NCBI GenBank assembly: GCA_028284155.1 | Contig: JANQSF010000077.1 | Coordinates: forward strand, 1 to 64,000 | Direction of reading: 5' to 3' | Source: Phycisphaeraceae bacterium | GTDB taxonomy: Bacteria > Planctomycetota > Phycisphaerae > Phycisphaerales > Phycisphaeraceae | DNA: 64,000 bases | Translations under genes and position numbers: made by a program | Shown here: piece by piece, positions 44,104 through 54,263 of the stretch | How positions within the stretch are numbered: position 1 is the first letter of the stretch | Layout of the letters: every line of letters begins with the position of its first letter | The notes under the pieces: generated by a model | Databases searched by the model: none | What the model saw: the letters and a program-made list of their open reading frames with translations, nothing else | Told to the model about the DNA's origin: nothing

Positions 44104-47100
44104 TCACGGTGCGGCTGACGACCCGTTCAATACGACCGTTGCGCCGGTCGTCGACAGGATCAACCGGTCGTTGCAGAACCACGCGTGCGTCGGGCTGAAC
44201 ACGTCGGCCAGCGGGCCGATCACCCGCTCATGAACGACCAGCCCGGTCTGGCGGTCGAGCAGCGAGAGGCGGTAGTACCACGCGTGCGCCCCGTTTCGTC
44301 CGGGTTGGCCACGCAGCAGCGGCAGCAGGGCGGGGTTGCCGCCAAGCCGGTCGGCCAGGTCGGCGGCGCGGCGTCGGCCTTCCTCCTCTGCCAGGCTTAA
44401 CAGCACGACGTATTGCTCGCCGACCAGTTGCGTTTGGATGTTCTTCGGCAGGTCGCCCAGCCCGTCACGCCAGAGCTTCGCCCCGTCCGCCGCCACGGCG
44501 ACAGCGCGGTGGCGTGACTGCATGTGCCACACGCCCTCGACGATGCGCAGGTCCATGCTCGTGTCGTGTCGCTCGCCCATCTTCGACAACTCGCCCGCGA
44601 ACTGACCCGTGGCCGGGTCGACCAGCGCGATCCGGCCTTCGTCGTCACGGATCGCCAGCAGGTCGTGGTTCGACCAGCCGACGACCGAAGCGCCGTTGAC
44701 CAGCGGCACACGCCAGGCGTCGCGCTGGTCGCCCACGTGGTGCGCGACGAGTTGCGCGCTGCCGAGCGTACCTGTCGCATAGATGATCAAACGGTTGCCG
44801 CCGATGCCAACCCACTCGACCGGGTTGCGAGCGCCGATCGTCCGGCAGATCGATTCGCCCGTGAGCGGGTCGAGTGCCATGATGGCCGACCGCTCGCCCT
44901 CGGCGTCGGGCGTGGTCGTGCCAGCCAGCACGACGGCCTCATCGCCCAGGTGGACGCGCGTCAACCTTTGCCCGGCGAACAAACGTTTCCACAGGACCTG
45001 CCCTGTCTGACGGTCGAGGCCGATGGCTCGGCCGCGCGAGTCGGCCACGAGCACGATGGTCTCGCCGACCTCGAAGAACACGGCGTCGCCGTTGTTGCCG
45101 AACGGGTTGTTGTTATCGACGATGCGCCCGTTCACCCGCGCGACGCCCTCGCGGAGGCCACCGGGTTGCAGCAGGTTGGCTTGGATGCGTGGGTTGATCG
45201 GTTGGTCGGCGACGGCTCGACCGGCCTCGTCGAGTAACTCGGCCACGGCCGGCACTCGCCACTGCGTCTTGCCCGTCGCCGAATCCACCGCACGCAGCAC
45301 ACCCGCGTCGGCGAACCAGACCAGCACCTGCTCGTCGTTGACAGCCAGCAGTTCTGCGACGTCTTTCGGCACGACGATCTGCCAACGGGTGCGCATCGTG
45401 TCGGCCGCGCGGAGTTGGATCGCCTCGGCCGAACGGGTCACGAATCGGTCGGTCGGCCAGGACTGCGGCGCCTGGCGGGTCGGCGTCATCAACGTGCCCG
45501 GCAGAACGTGCACACTCCCGATCGGCCAACGGAAACTCGGCAAACCACCGGGCCGAGCGGCTGTCTCATTCAATTGCGAGAGCCACTCGTCCACCGGCAC
45601 GGGCCGACCGTCACGCAGCGGGTCGATGCCTTCATACTCGCGCTTCAACCGGCGCAACCAGTGCCGCGCACGCCACGGCTGATCGAGCTTGACGTACCAC
45701 GTTGCCAGCTTGCCCACGACGCGCTGGGCGAGCGCGTTCTGCGAGTCGTTGTCATAGATGCGACGCAGTTCGCTCATGTGGCGGTAGGCCTGCCGCAACT
45801 GCGCGATGGCGTGCTCGTGTTGATTCTCCGCGGCCAATGCGTCGGCCGCCATGAGCAAGGCGGAGGGCGCCGTGCGCGAAAGCGGGTAGCGTTCAGCCAA
45901 CTGCTCCAGTCGTTTGACGTTCGGACGCGGCGAAAACTTCTGCGCGACGAGTTCGTCTGCCGCGGCCGACTCGTGCTTGGCGTAAACGCGAGCGCCGTGG
46001 GCCTTGATGAGCGCCGCCAGCCGCATCTTCGCCTCAAGCCCGGCTCGTCGTGTGCCTTCGGCCCTTTCATACAGTTGATTAGCTAGGTCAGGGTCGCTTA
46101 GCACGGCCTGGAAATGGTCGGCCGCGCGGATCGACTCGCCCGTCTCTTCCAAAAAACGACCCAACGCGAGCTGATAGGCAACGTCGTGCTTCGGTGTCGC
46201 GGTCGATTGTCCCAGCCGATCGAAGATGAGTTGACGTAGCTGCGGCGAGCGCGCCCGCTTCTGCTCGGCGAAGGCTAGCAGTGTGTCGAACACGTTTTGT
46301 CGCGTGACGCCAGCGGCCTTTTCGTCTTGCGGGTCGTTTGGGTCCACGGCCTGCAGGCGGCGGTGCAACGCTTTGAGCGACTCATCGATCGCGTCGATCG
46401 CCGCGTCCGGCTCGTCGGCGCGGAAGGCCGCTTCTGCGAGGGCGAGCCCGCGCGTCGGGTCCAGCGGGTGGTCGCGGATCAATCGCGTCAGGTTCGCACG
46501 CACGCGCGCCCAGTCCATGTAGCTGCGAACCTGCGACCCGCCCGCCGTAATGACCTGACCCTCGACCAATAAAACGTTGCCGGCCTTCGCGACATCGTGT
46601 CTGCCGAGCGTCTTCCCCGTGGCCGTGTCGAGCACGAGGATGCGGTCGTGTGTCGGCAGCAGGATGCGCGTTGGTGTGACAGCCGCCCGACCGTCAATGG
46701 TCTGTCGCTCTTCCGTGTTCAGTTGCCGTTGCCACTTGGGCTTGAACGTCTTGCCGTCGATCAGCGTGACGGTCATGCCCATACAAAGCAGGTCGTCGCC
46801 GACGGGCATCAGCGACGAAGCCTGCTGCCAGTGTGCACCCTCCAACTCGCGAACGACTTCGCCGGTGTCGGTATCGAGCAGCAGGGCCTTATCGCCGCTG
46901 CTCTGCGGCGGCAGGACGAGCCCGGCCGGCGTCCGCGCCGGCAGCAACGCCGTCCACGACGACTGCACCTGGAACGCCCCGACGCCGATCGGGTTGACCT
47001 TCTTGGCCGCGTCATGGGTTTGACGCAGCCAGAGCATCCGCCCGTCGTGCCCAGCGATGCACGCCACCGCGCCCAGCCGATCGGCCACGTACAGCCGACC

Positions 47101-48510
47101 GTGGTCAAACACCATCGCGCTGAGCGTGCCGTTCGACACCGTGTTCGACGCAATCGAGCTGGACAGGTAACGACGCCACTTCGTCTTGCCGTCGGCCAGG
47201 TCGACGCAGACGGCGTACGCGTCCTGGAAGTTGGCGATGGCCGATCGTCTAATCAGCGCATAGACACGGCCGCGGTCCACGATCGGCGTGCCGTGAAAGA
47301 ACGCGTTGTTCAGCGACTTGTCGATGTCGCCGGGGTCGATCGACCACAAGGGCTTGCCGCTGTCGCGGTCGAGCGAGACGAGCTTGCTCGACACGGAGAC
47401 GCCGCCCCACCCGCCAAACGCCGTGGCCGGCAGGTTCCCGATTACGGCGACGACGCGGGCCCCGCCCACCGCCACGCCGCGCGCCTCGACCCCGCCCTGC
47501 GAACTTCCCCGTCGGCCCAGCGGCGTGTCGGACGCGGTGGCCGCGGTCCCGTCAAACCGCCAGACGACGAATCGCGAGTTGCGGTCGAGCGCGACGATGT
47601 TCCGGCTGTCGTTGAGGTACAGCCGATCGCCCGCCACGACCGGGATGATCGGGTGGCGCTCGGTCGAGCCGGTTCGTCGCGATCGGCCCAAGCCAATGTC
47701 AGGACGACCAGTGGGAGCCGTGCCGAAGTCGAAAGTCCAGCGCGCCGGTTCGCTCAGATCGGGCGGCTGGGCGTCGGGCAGTGGACGCATCGGGTCGAGC
47801 ACTTGCAAAGTGCCACCACGAGCCGATCGTTGTTGCCATGCTTGGATCAGTTCGACCTGCTCCTGGCCGTCGGGCAGTTGTCGCAGCGCCTGCGTGTGCC
47901 TGGCCAGCCGGTCCGCGTCACTCGCGTAGAGCCCCGCCACCGACTGCAACCAATGCCAACGGGCCGCGTGCGACTTGATGTCGGGGTGCGTCGCGACGGC
48001 GTCGAGCACGGCCGCGGCGGCTGTGGGGTCAGCCGACTCCAGGAGCAGGCCCGCCAACCGCAGCGACGCTTCGAGGCCGGCTGAGCAGGGGCCAAATCGC
48101 TGCGCGACCGACGCCAGTGCGTCCAGGTCGTTGCCGTTGGCGGTGGCCTGATCCAGGGCGCGCTTGGCGGCCGGCTCGAATTGGCGGCGGTACGCGTCGA
48201 GCAACGCCGGGTTGCCCGTGATGCGCTGGCGGACATGGACGAGGGCATCGACGTGCAACCGTTCAGCCCGCGGCATCAGCTTGTAGGGGTAACGTTCGAT
48301 GACGGTCTGCAACGCCCGCAACGCCTCGACCACGCGGTCCTGCTCGATCAGCCGGTCGGCCTGCTTAGCCAATTGCCGGGCCGTCGGCGAGTCATCGATA
48401 TAGACCGGCACCTGTGGCGTGCCACCGGCCTGCCCAAAAGGCTGAGCAAGCACCGGGGCAGTCGTCGCCAGCGTCACAAACCAGGCCAGCATTAGTCGTT
48501 GTAAGAGCAT
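44104..48510 (-). CDS. Giant exported double beta-propeller / helical-repeat protein
   Basis: 1468 residues. Signal peptide (MLLQRLMLAWFVTLATTAPVLAQ). Residues about 30-200 are TPR-like. Residues about 210-680 form a PQQ-like propeller with repeats such as DRLYLNDSRNIVALDRNSRFVVWRF-type and ILVLDTATGKTLGRHD. Residues about 700-1020 are a second helical-repeat region. Residues about 1050-1468 form a second propeller (LRAVDSATGKTQWRV; AIGLDRQTGQVLWKR; IALVDPATGQF). PQQ-like blades do not imply the cofactor; such proteins often act as envelope scaffolds (BamB-like). The start at 48510 begins the signal. Divergent from the sugar-kinase gene. The specific role is unknown. Confidence 0.88.
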   Translation of the reverse strand: MLLQRLMLAWFVTLATTAPVLAQPFGQAGGTPQVPVYIDDSPTARQLAKQADRLIEQDRVVEALRALQTVIERYPYKLMPRAERLHVDALVHVRQRITGNPALLDAYRRQFEPAAKRALDQATANGNDLDALASVAQRFGPCSAGLEASLRLAGLLLESADPTAAAAVLDAVATHPDIKSHAARWHWLQSVAGLYASDADRLARHTQALRQLPDGQEQVELIQAWQQRSARGGTLQVLDPMRPLPDAQPPDLSEPARWTFDFGTAPTGRPDIGLGRSRRTGSTERHPIIPVVAGDRLYLNDSRNIVALDRNSRFVVWRFDGTAATASDTPLGRRGSSQGGVEARGVAVGGARVVAVIGNLPATAFGGWGGVSVSSKLVSLDRDSGKPLWSIDPGDIDKSLNNAFFHGTPIVDRGRVYALIRRSAIANFQDAYAVCVDLADGKTKWRRYLSSSIASNTVSNGTLSAMVFDHGRLYVADRLGAVACIAGHDGRMLWLRQTHDAAKKVNPIGVGAFQVQSSWTALLPARTPAGLVLPPQSSGDKALLLDTDTGEVVRELEGAHWQQASSLMPVGDDLLCMGMTVTLIDGKTFKPKWQRQLNTEERQTIDGRAAVTPTRILLPTHDRILVLDTATGKTLGRHDVAKAGNVLLVEGQVITAGGSQVRSYMDWARVRANLTRLIRDHPLDPTRGLALAEAAFRADEPDAAIDAIDESLKALHRRLQAVDPNDPQDEKAAGVTRQNVFDTLLAFAEQKRARSPQLRQLIFDRLGQSTATPKHDVAYQLALGRFLEETGESIRAADHFQAVLSDPDLANQLYERAEGTRRAGLEAKMRLAALIKAHGARVYAKHESAAADELVAQKFSPRPNVKRLEQLAERYPLSRTAPSALLMAADALAAENQHEHAIAQLRQAYRHMSELRRIYDNDSQNALAQRVVGKLATWYVKLDQPWRARHWLRRLKREYEGIDPLRDGRPVPVDEWLSQLNETAARPGGLPSFRWPIGSVHVLPGTLMTPTRQAPQSWPTDRFVTRSAEAIQLRAADTMRTRWQIVVPKDVAELLAVNDEQVLVWFADAGVLRAVDSATGKTQWRVPAVAELLDEAGRAVADQPINPRIQANLLQPGGLREGVARVNGRIVDNNNPFGNNGDAVFFEVGETIVLVADSRGRAIGLDRQTGQVLWKRLFAGQRLTRVHLGDEAVVLAGTTTPDAEGERSAIMALDPLTGESICRTIGARNPVEWVGIGGNRLIIYATGTLGSAQLVAHHVGDQRDAWRVPLVNGASVVGWSNHDLLAIRDDEGRIALVDPATGQFAGELSKMGERHDTSMDLRIVEGVWHMQSRHRAVAVAADGAKLWRDGLGDLPKNIQTQLVGEQYVVLLSLAEEEGRRRAADLADRLGGNPALLPLLRGQPGRNGAHAWYYRLSLLDRQTGLVVHERVIGPLADVFSPTHAWFCNDRLILSTTGATVVLNGSSAAP

Positions 48511-48657
48511 CAGCAAGATTGTAGCGGGGTCGGGTCGTTTCCCGGTCACGATTGGCCTGCGGGGACGGAGGCGCTGGGTTGTCGGCTTGTCGCCTCGCCT
48601 CACGTTTTCTATCCTCGTTCGCCGGTGGTCGCCCCGTTGTCCTCTTGAAGGCAAATC

Positions 48658-49605
48658 ATGACGCCGCGTTTTCGAATCGTTGGGATTGGCGAGTCGCTTT
48701 ACGACATCCTGCCGTCAGGCCAGGTATTGGGCGGCGCGCCATTGAATGTGGCCGTGCAGGCTCATCAGGCGTCGGCCCACATCGGTGGGCAGGGCGTCGT
48801 CGTCAGCCGGGTCGGGCAGGACGCGCTGGGCGATCAACTCATCGCCGAACTCAAAGCACGCGGCATGTCCACCGATTATGTCCAAACCGACCCGGACAAG
48901 GGGACGGGCAAGGTCTACGTCGAGATCCCGTTCGGCGGCGGCGAGCCGACGTATGAGATCGTTGCCGACGCCGCGTGGGACTGGCTGCAATACGACCCGG
49001 ATGTCGAGTCGCTCGCCGGCCGATGCGAGGGCGTCTGCTTCGGGTCGTTGGCCCAACGTCAGGCTCAGACGCGCAACTCGATCTACCGGTTCCTGGTTGA
49101 TGCCAAGCGGGCCGTGCGGCTCTTCGATGTGAACGTAAGGCAGAACTTCTACGACAAACGGTCGATCGCACGCAGTTGTGAGTTGGCCAACGCGATTAAG
49201 CTCAACGAAAGGGAATTGCCGATTGTCGCCGACCTGCTGAACGTCGATGGGCCAACGGAGGGAGACCACGACGCCAAGGTCGACGCGCTCGCGAAAGCTG
49301 TCTTGAAGAAGGCCGAGTGTGAACTACTTGCCCTGACGCGCGGGGTAGAAGGGACGGTGGTCTATGCAGGCGATAGCCGGGTCGAGGGCGAGCCGGCATC
49401 GTACCCGCCCGCCGATCAGGCCGACGCCGTCGGCGCCGGCGACGCGTGTTCAGCCGGACTGCTGATCGGCCTGGTTAAACGCTGGCCGCTCGACCGCGTC
49501 GTGACGCTGGCCAATGCGATGGGCGCATACGTCGCTTCGCAGGCCGGCGCGACAGGTGATCTGCCGGACGAAATCAAGTCGATGGTCGGCCCGCTGGCTG
49601 AGTGA
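48658..49605 (+). CDS. PfkB-family sugar kinase (fructokinase-like)
   Basis: 315 residues. Ribokinase fold: N-terminal GIGESLYDILPSGQVLGGAPLNVAVQA with the PfkB signature 1 region, and the catalytic C-terminal DQADAVGAGDACSAGLLIGLV (GAGD anion hole and catalytic Asp). The FDVNVRQNFY segment is also typical. Phosphorylates a hexose, probably fructose, with ATP. The upstream 147 nt are shared with the divergent propeller gene. A small CCGGGC-TTC-GCCCGG hairpin (49622-49636) follows the stop. Confidence 0.93.
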   Translation: MTPRFRIVGIGESLYDILPSGQVLGGAPLNVAVQAHQASAHIGGQGVVVSRVGQDALGDQLIAELKARGMSTDYVQTDPDKGTGKVYVEIPFGGGEPTYEIVADAAWDWLQYDPDVESLAGRCEGVCFGSLAQRQAQTRNSIYRFLVDAKRAVRLFDVNVRQNFYDKRSIARSCELANAIKLNERELPIVADLLNVDGPTEGDHDAKVDALAKAVLKKAECELLALTRGVEGTVVYAGDSRVEGEPASYPPADQADAVGAGDACSAGLLIGLVKRWPLDRVVTLANAMGAYVASQAGATGDLPDEIKSMVGPLAE

Positions 49606-49621
49606 CAACGCCCCTTCAACA

Positions 49622-49636
49622 CCGGGCTTCGCCCGG
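49622..49636 (+). terminator. Short hairpin after the sugar-kinase gene
   Basis: CCGGGC-TTC-GCCCGG, 17 nt after the stop. No U-tract, so it is only a weak terminator candidate. Confidence 0.35.
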
Positions 49637-49774
49637 GGATCGGTGTCATTTGCGGCGGTATCACGTTTAGATCGCGCCGAAACACGAGGCGTCTTTTACA
49701 TTTGATTTCCCGGCCGAAGACCGGGGCTGAAGAGATCGGCTCAGAAACGAAACAATCAACCAACGCAAGAAAAA

Positions 49775-49804
49775 ACACGCGACCCGGCTGTCCGGGTCGC
49801 GTGT
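49775..49804 (-). terminator. Intrinsic terminator of the sugar-binding-protein gene
   Basis: A perfect 13-bp stem (49775-49787 with 49792-49804) and a 4-nt loop, flanked on the left by AAAAAA so that the minus-strand transcript ends in a U-tract. It lies 38 nt after the stop at 49842. Confidence 0.9.
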
Positions 49805-49841
49805 CTTGTTGTAAACATCGAGTCGCGCCGGGCGCGATCAA

Positions 49842-50882
<1,041 letters not shown>

Positions 50883-51011
50883 GGGGGCTCCTTTCGTGTG
50901 CGTCGGACGTCAATCGCGGTTGGAATCGCTCGGAAGCGAAGGGATACTCTAACGTCTGGCCTGATCGGGGACAATGGGGTGGTTTGTATGTGTTCTGAAC
51001 CGTTGGGCGTT

Positions 51012-51027
51012 GCGGACTGAAGTCCGC
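51012..51027. repeat. Short perfect palindrome GCGGACT-GA-AGTCCGC
   Basis: A 7-bp stem and 2-nt centre in the leader region of the TIR gene. Same design as the AA/TT-centred palindromes elsewhere. Confidence 0.5.
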
Positions 51028-51058
51028 ACGCCTTGGGCCGAGGCCTTGAGTGTTCCCA

Positions 51059-51098
51059 TGTCTCCTGTCTCCTGACCCTATCTCCTGACTCCTGACCC
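51059..51098. repeat. CTCCTGN-type word array abutting the TIR gene start
   Basis: Five degenerate heptamers (TCTCCTG, ACTCCTG) end directly at the ATG. No complementary arm was found upstream and no Shine-Dalgarno sequence is present. Confidence 0.7.
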
Positions 51099-52850
51099 AT
51101 GTCCGAGAACGCCCCAATCCGCTTCTTTCTGAGCTACAACACGGCCGACGTGGCGTGGGCGCGGTGGGTCGAGGCGTTGCTGCTGCGGGCAGGGTACGGC
51201 ATCGAGGTGCAGCGGTGGGACCACATGCCGCGGGCGACGTTCGTTCGCCAATCGCACCTGGCGGCGTCGCAGGCAGCGCTGACCATCGCGCTGTTGTCGC
51301 CACAGTACCGCCACAACGAACTCTCGCACGCCGAGTGGGTCGACGTGTTTCTGCAGGACCTCAACGGGCCGCGGCGCAAGGTGCTGCCTGTCTGCGTTCA
51401 GCCTTGCACGCTGCCCGCCGCGTTGCGCGGGTTGGAGATCGTTGACATCGCGACGATGCGCGAGCCGGCCGCGGCCACGGCGCTGATGCGCGGCGTGGTG
51501 AAGACGGGCGTCGTGCCCGTCGCGGCGTCGGCTGAGCCCTTGGCCGACGGCGAGTCGCCGCCGAGCGACGAGCCGCGTGATTCGATCGACTGGTCGGGAT
51601 TGCCCGCTGACGAGCGGCCGACGTTTCCGGGTTACCTCTCCATGTGGCGTGTGCCGTTGGACGAGCCAACCGATGTCGTCGGACGCGGCGACCTGGTCCG
51701 GCAGGTCAGGCGCACGCTCAACAGCGGGCAGGCTGTGGCGTTGACGCAGGGCAAAGACGATAAGGCGACGCGCGTTGGCGCGATGGGAAAGACGCGCCTG
51801 GCGTTGACGTATGCGCATCGTTACCGCGATCGGTACAGCGTGGTGTGGTGGCTGCGCGCGGCCCACCCGGTGACGTTAGCGGAAGACTTTGCCGCGATGG
51901 CGGGACCCATCCTGGGCGAGTCGCCCGTCGCCGCCGCGACGCCGCAGCGTGTCGCGATGGTCAAAGACTGGTTGGCTGACCACCCACATTGGCTGCTCGT
52001 CTTCGACAACGCCGGCGACGACGAGTCTGTCACGTCGTATCTGCCGGACTCGATCGAGGGGCACGTGCTGATCACGTCGCGTCGTTCGGATTGGGCGGGT
52101 ACGGCGGTGTCATTGCCCGTGCCGCCGTTGGATGACTCGGCCGCGGCGCTTCTGTTCCCCGAGTCGTCACGAGTAACAGACGCGGCGAAGGCATTGCTTC
52201 AACGGCTCGGTGGTGCGCCGGACTTGTTGGCCTGCGTTGGTGGGGTGATGCGGATTCAGGAGATGCCCGCGTCGGCCATGCTCGCCGAACTCGACGCGCG
52301 CATGGACAACGCGGCGATGCCGAGCCTCCACCACGCGGCGGTTGACGTGGTGTTGGCGTACCTGGAACGCGCGTCGGTGCCGGCCGCCGACCTCGTCAAG
52401 CTGTGCGCGTTTTTCGACGCCGACCTGTTGCCAACGTGGGTGCTCGAAGAGGGCGAAGAGCGGATGCCGCGTCGCATGGCCCGCGTGATCGCCGACCCGG
52501 TTGGGTTGGCGCGTGTCTGCCGCATGGTCTCGCGGTTCGGGCTTGTGACGGCGTCGGACGATGTGCTCTCCTGGCAGCGTGCGATGCAGGCCGTGGTGCG
52601 CGACGTGATCGGTGATGAACACCGCGCATACTGGGCGGGCCGAGCGGTTGACCTGATCGCGTCGGCCTTCCCCTGGGACCCGACCCGCCCGCAGCTTTGG
52701 CCGACGTGTGCTGAATTGCTCCCACATGCGCAGGCCGCGCTCGACCACGCGACCACGCTGGGCGTCGAACCCCAGTCGTGCAATGACCTGCGGCAACGGG
52801 TCGATACCTATTTGAGGGAGCGACGCGCGGTCTCAGGTTCCTGTGAATAA
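51099..52850 (+). CDS. TIR-NB-ARC (STAND-type) protein, possibly truncated
   Basis: 583 residues. Residues 5-140 are a TIR domain (IRFFLSYNTADVAWARWVEALLL; QRWDHMPR; LLSPQYRHNELSHAEW with E79 at the usual catalytic-Glu position), which in bacteria can cleave NAD+. Residues about 190-450 are an NB-ARC/STAND NTPase: P-loop GAMGKT (K231), Walker B LLVFDNA (D303), LITSRR sensor. Residues 450-560 are a winged-helix-like region. The TPR or repeat sensor normally found at the C-terminus is absent: the frame stops soon after LLPHAQAALDHA, and the last codons (SCE, stop) lie in repeat DNA. An 8-residue insertion (218-225) precedes the P-loop. Such proteins are known or suspected anti-phage sensors. 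No partner gene adjacent. Confidence 0.85.
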   Translation: MSENAPIRFFLSYNTADVAWARWVEALLLRAGYGIEVQRWDHMPRATFVRQSHLAASQAALTIALLSPQYRHNELSHAEWVDVFLQDLNGPRRKVLPVCVQPCTLPAALRGLEIVDIATMREPAAATALMRGVVKTGVVPVAASAEPLADGESPPSDEPRDSIDWSGLPADERPTFPGYLSMWRVPLDEPTDVVGRGDLVRQVRRTLNSGQAVALTQGKDDKATRVGAMGKTRLALTYAHRYRDRYSVVWWLRAAHPVTLAEDFAAMAGPILGESPVAAATPQRVAMVKDWLADHPHWLLVFDNAGDDESVTSYLPDSIEGHVLITSRRSDWAGTAVSLPVPPLDDSAAALLFPESSRVTDAAKALLQRLGGAPDLLACVGGVMRIQEMPASAMLAELDARMDNAAMPSLHHAAVDVVLAYLERASVPAADLVKLCAFFDADLLPTWVLEEGEERMPRRMARVIADPVGLARVCRMVSRFGLVTASDDVLSWQRAMQAVVRDVIGDEHRAYWAGRAVDLIASAFPWDPTRPQLWPTCAELLPHAQAALDHATTLGVEPQSCNDLRQRVDTYLRERRAVSGSCE

Positions 52851-52854
52851 GCGC

Positions 52855-52933
52855 GGGTGCCCGTGAATAAGCGAAGCGTTTCACGGATTGGGACGCCAAC
52901 TCCGTGAAACGCTTCGCTTATTCACAGGCACCC
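52855..52933. repeat. 33-bp-stem hairpin element at the end of the TIR gene
   Basis: 52855-52887 pairs with 52901-52933 at 32 of 33 positions, with a 13-nt loop. A partial direct copy of an arm segment (TGTGAATAAGCG, 52842-52853) precedes it and supplies the TIR stop codon. The first of two adjacent giant hairpins. Confidence 0.9.
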
Positions 52934-52981
52934 AAGTCAATCAGGGCAGGGCTGTGGGAGGCTTCGAATGCGGCGCCTGTT

Positions 52982-53052
52982 TCGTGCCACGGCCGTGTCG
53001 GCCGTGCGGTGTATCAACGGCGTTCCGCACGGCCGACACGGCCGTGGCACGA
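52982..53052. repeat. 28-bp-stem hairpin element
   Basis: 52982-53009 pairs perfectly with 53025-53052, with a 15-nt loop. Unrelated in sequence to the hairpin 48 nt upstream. The remaining 116 nt to the next gene hold a TACAAT hexamer (53117-53122) as a possible -10. Confidence 0.9.
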
Positions 53053-53168
53053 GAACGATCGCCGGTGTACACCAGCACGAGGTCAGGTCCGATGACCTGG
53101 CCGATGCGCGGCCTTCTACAATGCGCGCTGCCGTTGGTCGATGACACATCCGTCCCCGCGGTTTCACT

Positions 53169-54263
53169 ATGCAGATCGAGACGCTCGACACGATCGATGA
53201 CGAGGCGGCGCGGCGTATCCGCGCGTTCCTGTCTAGCGCGCCGGCCGGCAGCGGCGTGTGCGCCGAGCACGACCCGGGCTGGTTGCATGTGTTGCATGAG
53301 TCGATGGGGCATCGACCGATCGCGCTGACGGTCGCGGCCGATAACGCCTCGAAGGAATTGGTCGGCTACCTCCCGCTTGCGCTGGTGCGCAGCAGGCTGT
53401 TCGGGCGGTTCCTCGTCAGCCTGCCTTACCTGAACCGGGCGGGGATCGTCGCGCTCGACGACGCGGTGGCCGAGGCGTTGGTCGAACGGGCCGTTGAACT
53501 GGCGGACGAGCACGACGTGGATTATCTGGAACTGCGTCACCAGACGGCCGTCGAGCATGCCGCGCTACCTGTGCGACGTGATGAAAAAGTCCGCATGGTG
53601 CTCGACCTGCCGGAGTCATCCGAGGCGGTGATGGGGATGCACAAGTCGAAGCTGCGCAGTCAGGTCAAGAAGGCGAACGAGCACGGCTTGTCGCTGAAGT
53701 GGGGTGGACGGGACCTGCTGGACGATTTTTACGGCGTATTCGCCGTGAACATGCGTGATCTGGGCACGCCGGTCTATCCCAAGGCCCTTTTCGGGTCGAT
53801 TCTGGATACATTCCCTGCCGATGCGGACGGGTCGCCGGTCGCCCCGTTGGCAGAGTTGTGCGTCGTCTACCAGGGCGAACAGGCCATCGCAGGGGCGTTG
53901 CTGCTACACGACCCAGCCGGCGAGGGCGTCACGCAGGTGCCGTCGGCCAGCACGTTGCGGGATTTCAACCACACGAACGCCAATATGTGGATGTATCATT
54001 ACCTCTTGGAGCGGGCTGCGGAGCGTGGGTCGAGAAAGTTCGACTACGGCCGATCCAGCGTCGATTCGGGCACGTATCGCTTCAAGAAGCAGTGGGGGTC
54101 GGCCGAGTATCCAACCGTCTGGCAGTACCACGTCCGCCGTGGCGATGTCAGCCGAATGCGGCCCGATAACGCGAAGAATCAGCGACGGATCGCGCTGTGG
54201 AAGCGGTTGCCCGTGTGGGTGACGCGGCTCGTTGGGCCGAGGATCGTGAGAGGGATCCCGTAA
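53169..54263 (+). CDS. FemAB-like, exosortase-system-associated protein
   Basis: 364 residues. GNAT/FemAB-type acyl- or aminoacyltransferase fold. The C-terminal block RKFDYGRSSVDSGTYRFKKQWG with an aromatic end is characteristic of the FemAB-like protein found in XrtA/PEP-CTERM loci. The N-terminal half has a second GNAT-like unit (GYLPLALVRSRLFGRFLVSLPYLN). Probably acts on a cell-wall or exopolysaccharide precursor. It leads the exosortase operon: the next gene starts immediately after its stop codon. Confidence 0.9.
   Translation: MQIETLDTIDDEAARRIRAFLSSAPAGSGVCAEHDPGWLHVLHESMGHRPIALTVAADNASKELVGYLPLALVRSRLFGRFLVSLPYLNRAGIVALDDAVAEALVERAVELADEHDVDYLELRHQTAVEHAALPVRRDEKVRMVLDLPESSEAVMGMHKSKLRSQVKKANEHGLSLKWGGRDLLDDFYGVFAVNMRDLGTPVYPKALFGSILDTFPADADGSPVAPLAELCVVYQGEQAIAGALLLHDPAGEGVTQVPSASTLRDFNHTNANMWMYHYLLERAAERGSRKFDYGRSSVDSGTYRFKKQWGSAEYPTVWQYHVRRGDVSRMRPDNAKNQRRIALWKRLPVWVTRLVGPRIVRGIP

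Noticed and set aside
46597..48084. 495-residue open frame on the plus strand inside the propeller gene
   Set aside because: Antisense shadow of a gene with clear domain motifs and a signal peptide; no motif in the shadow frame.
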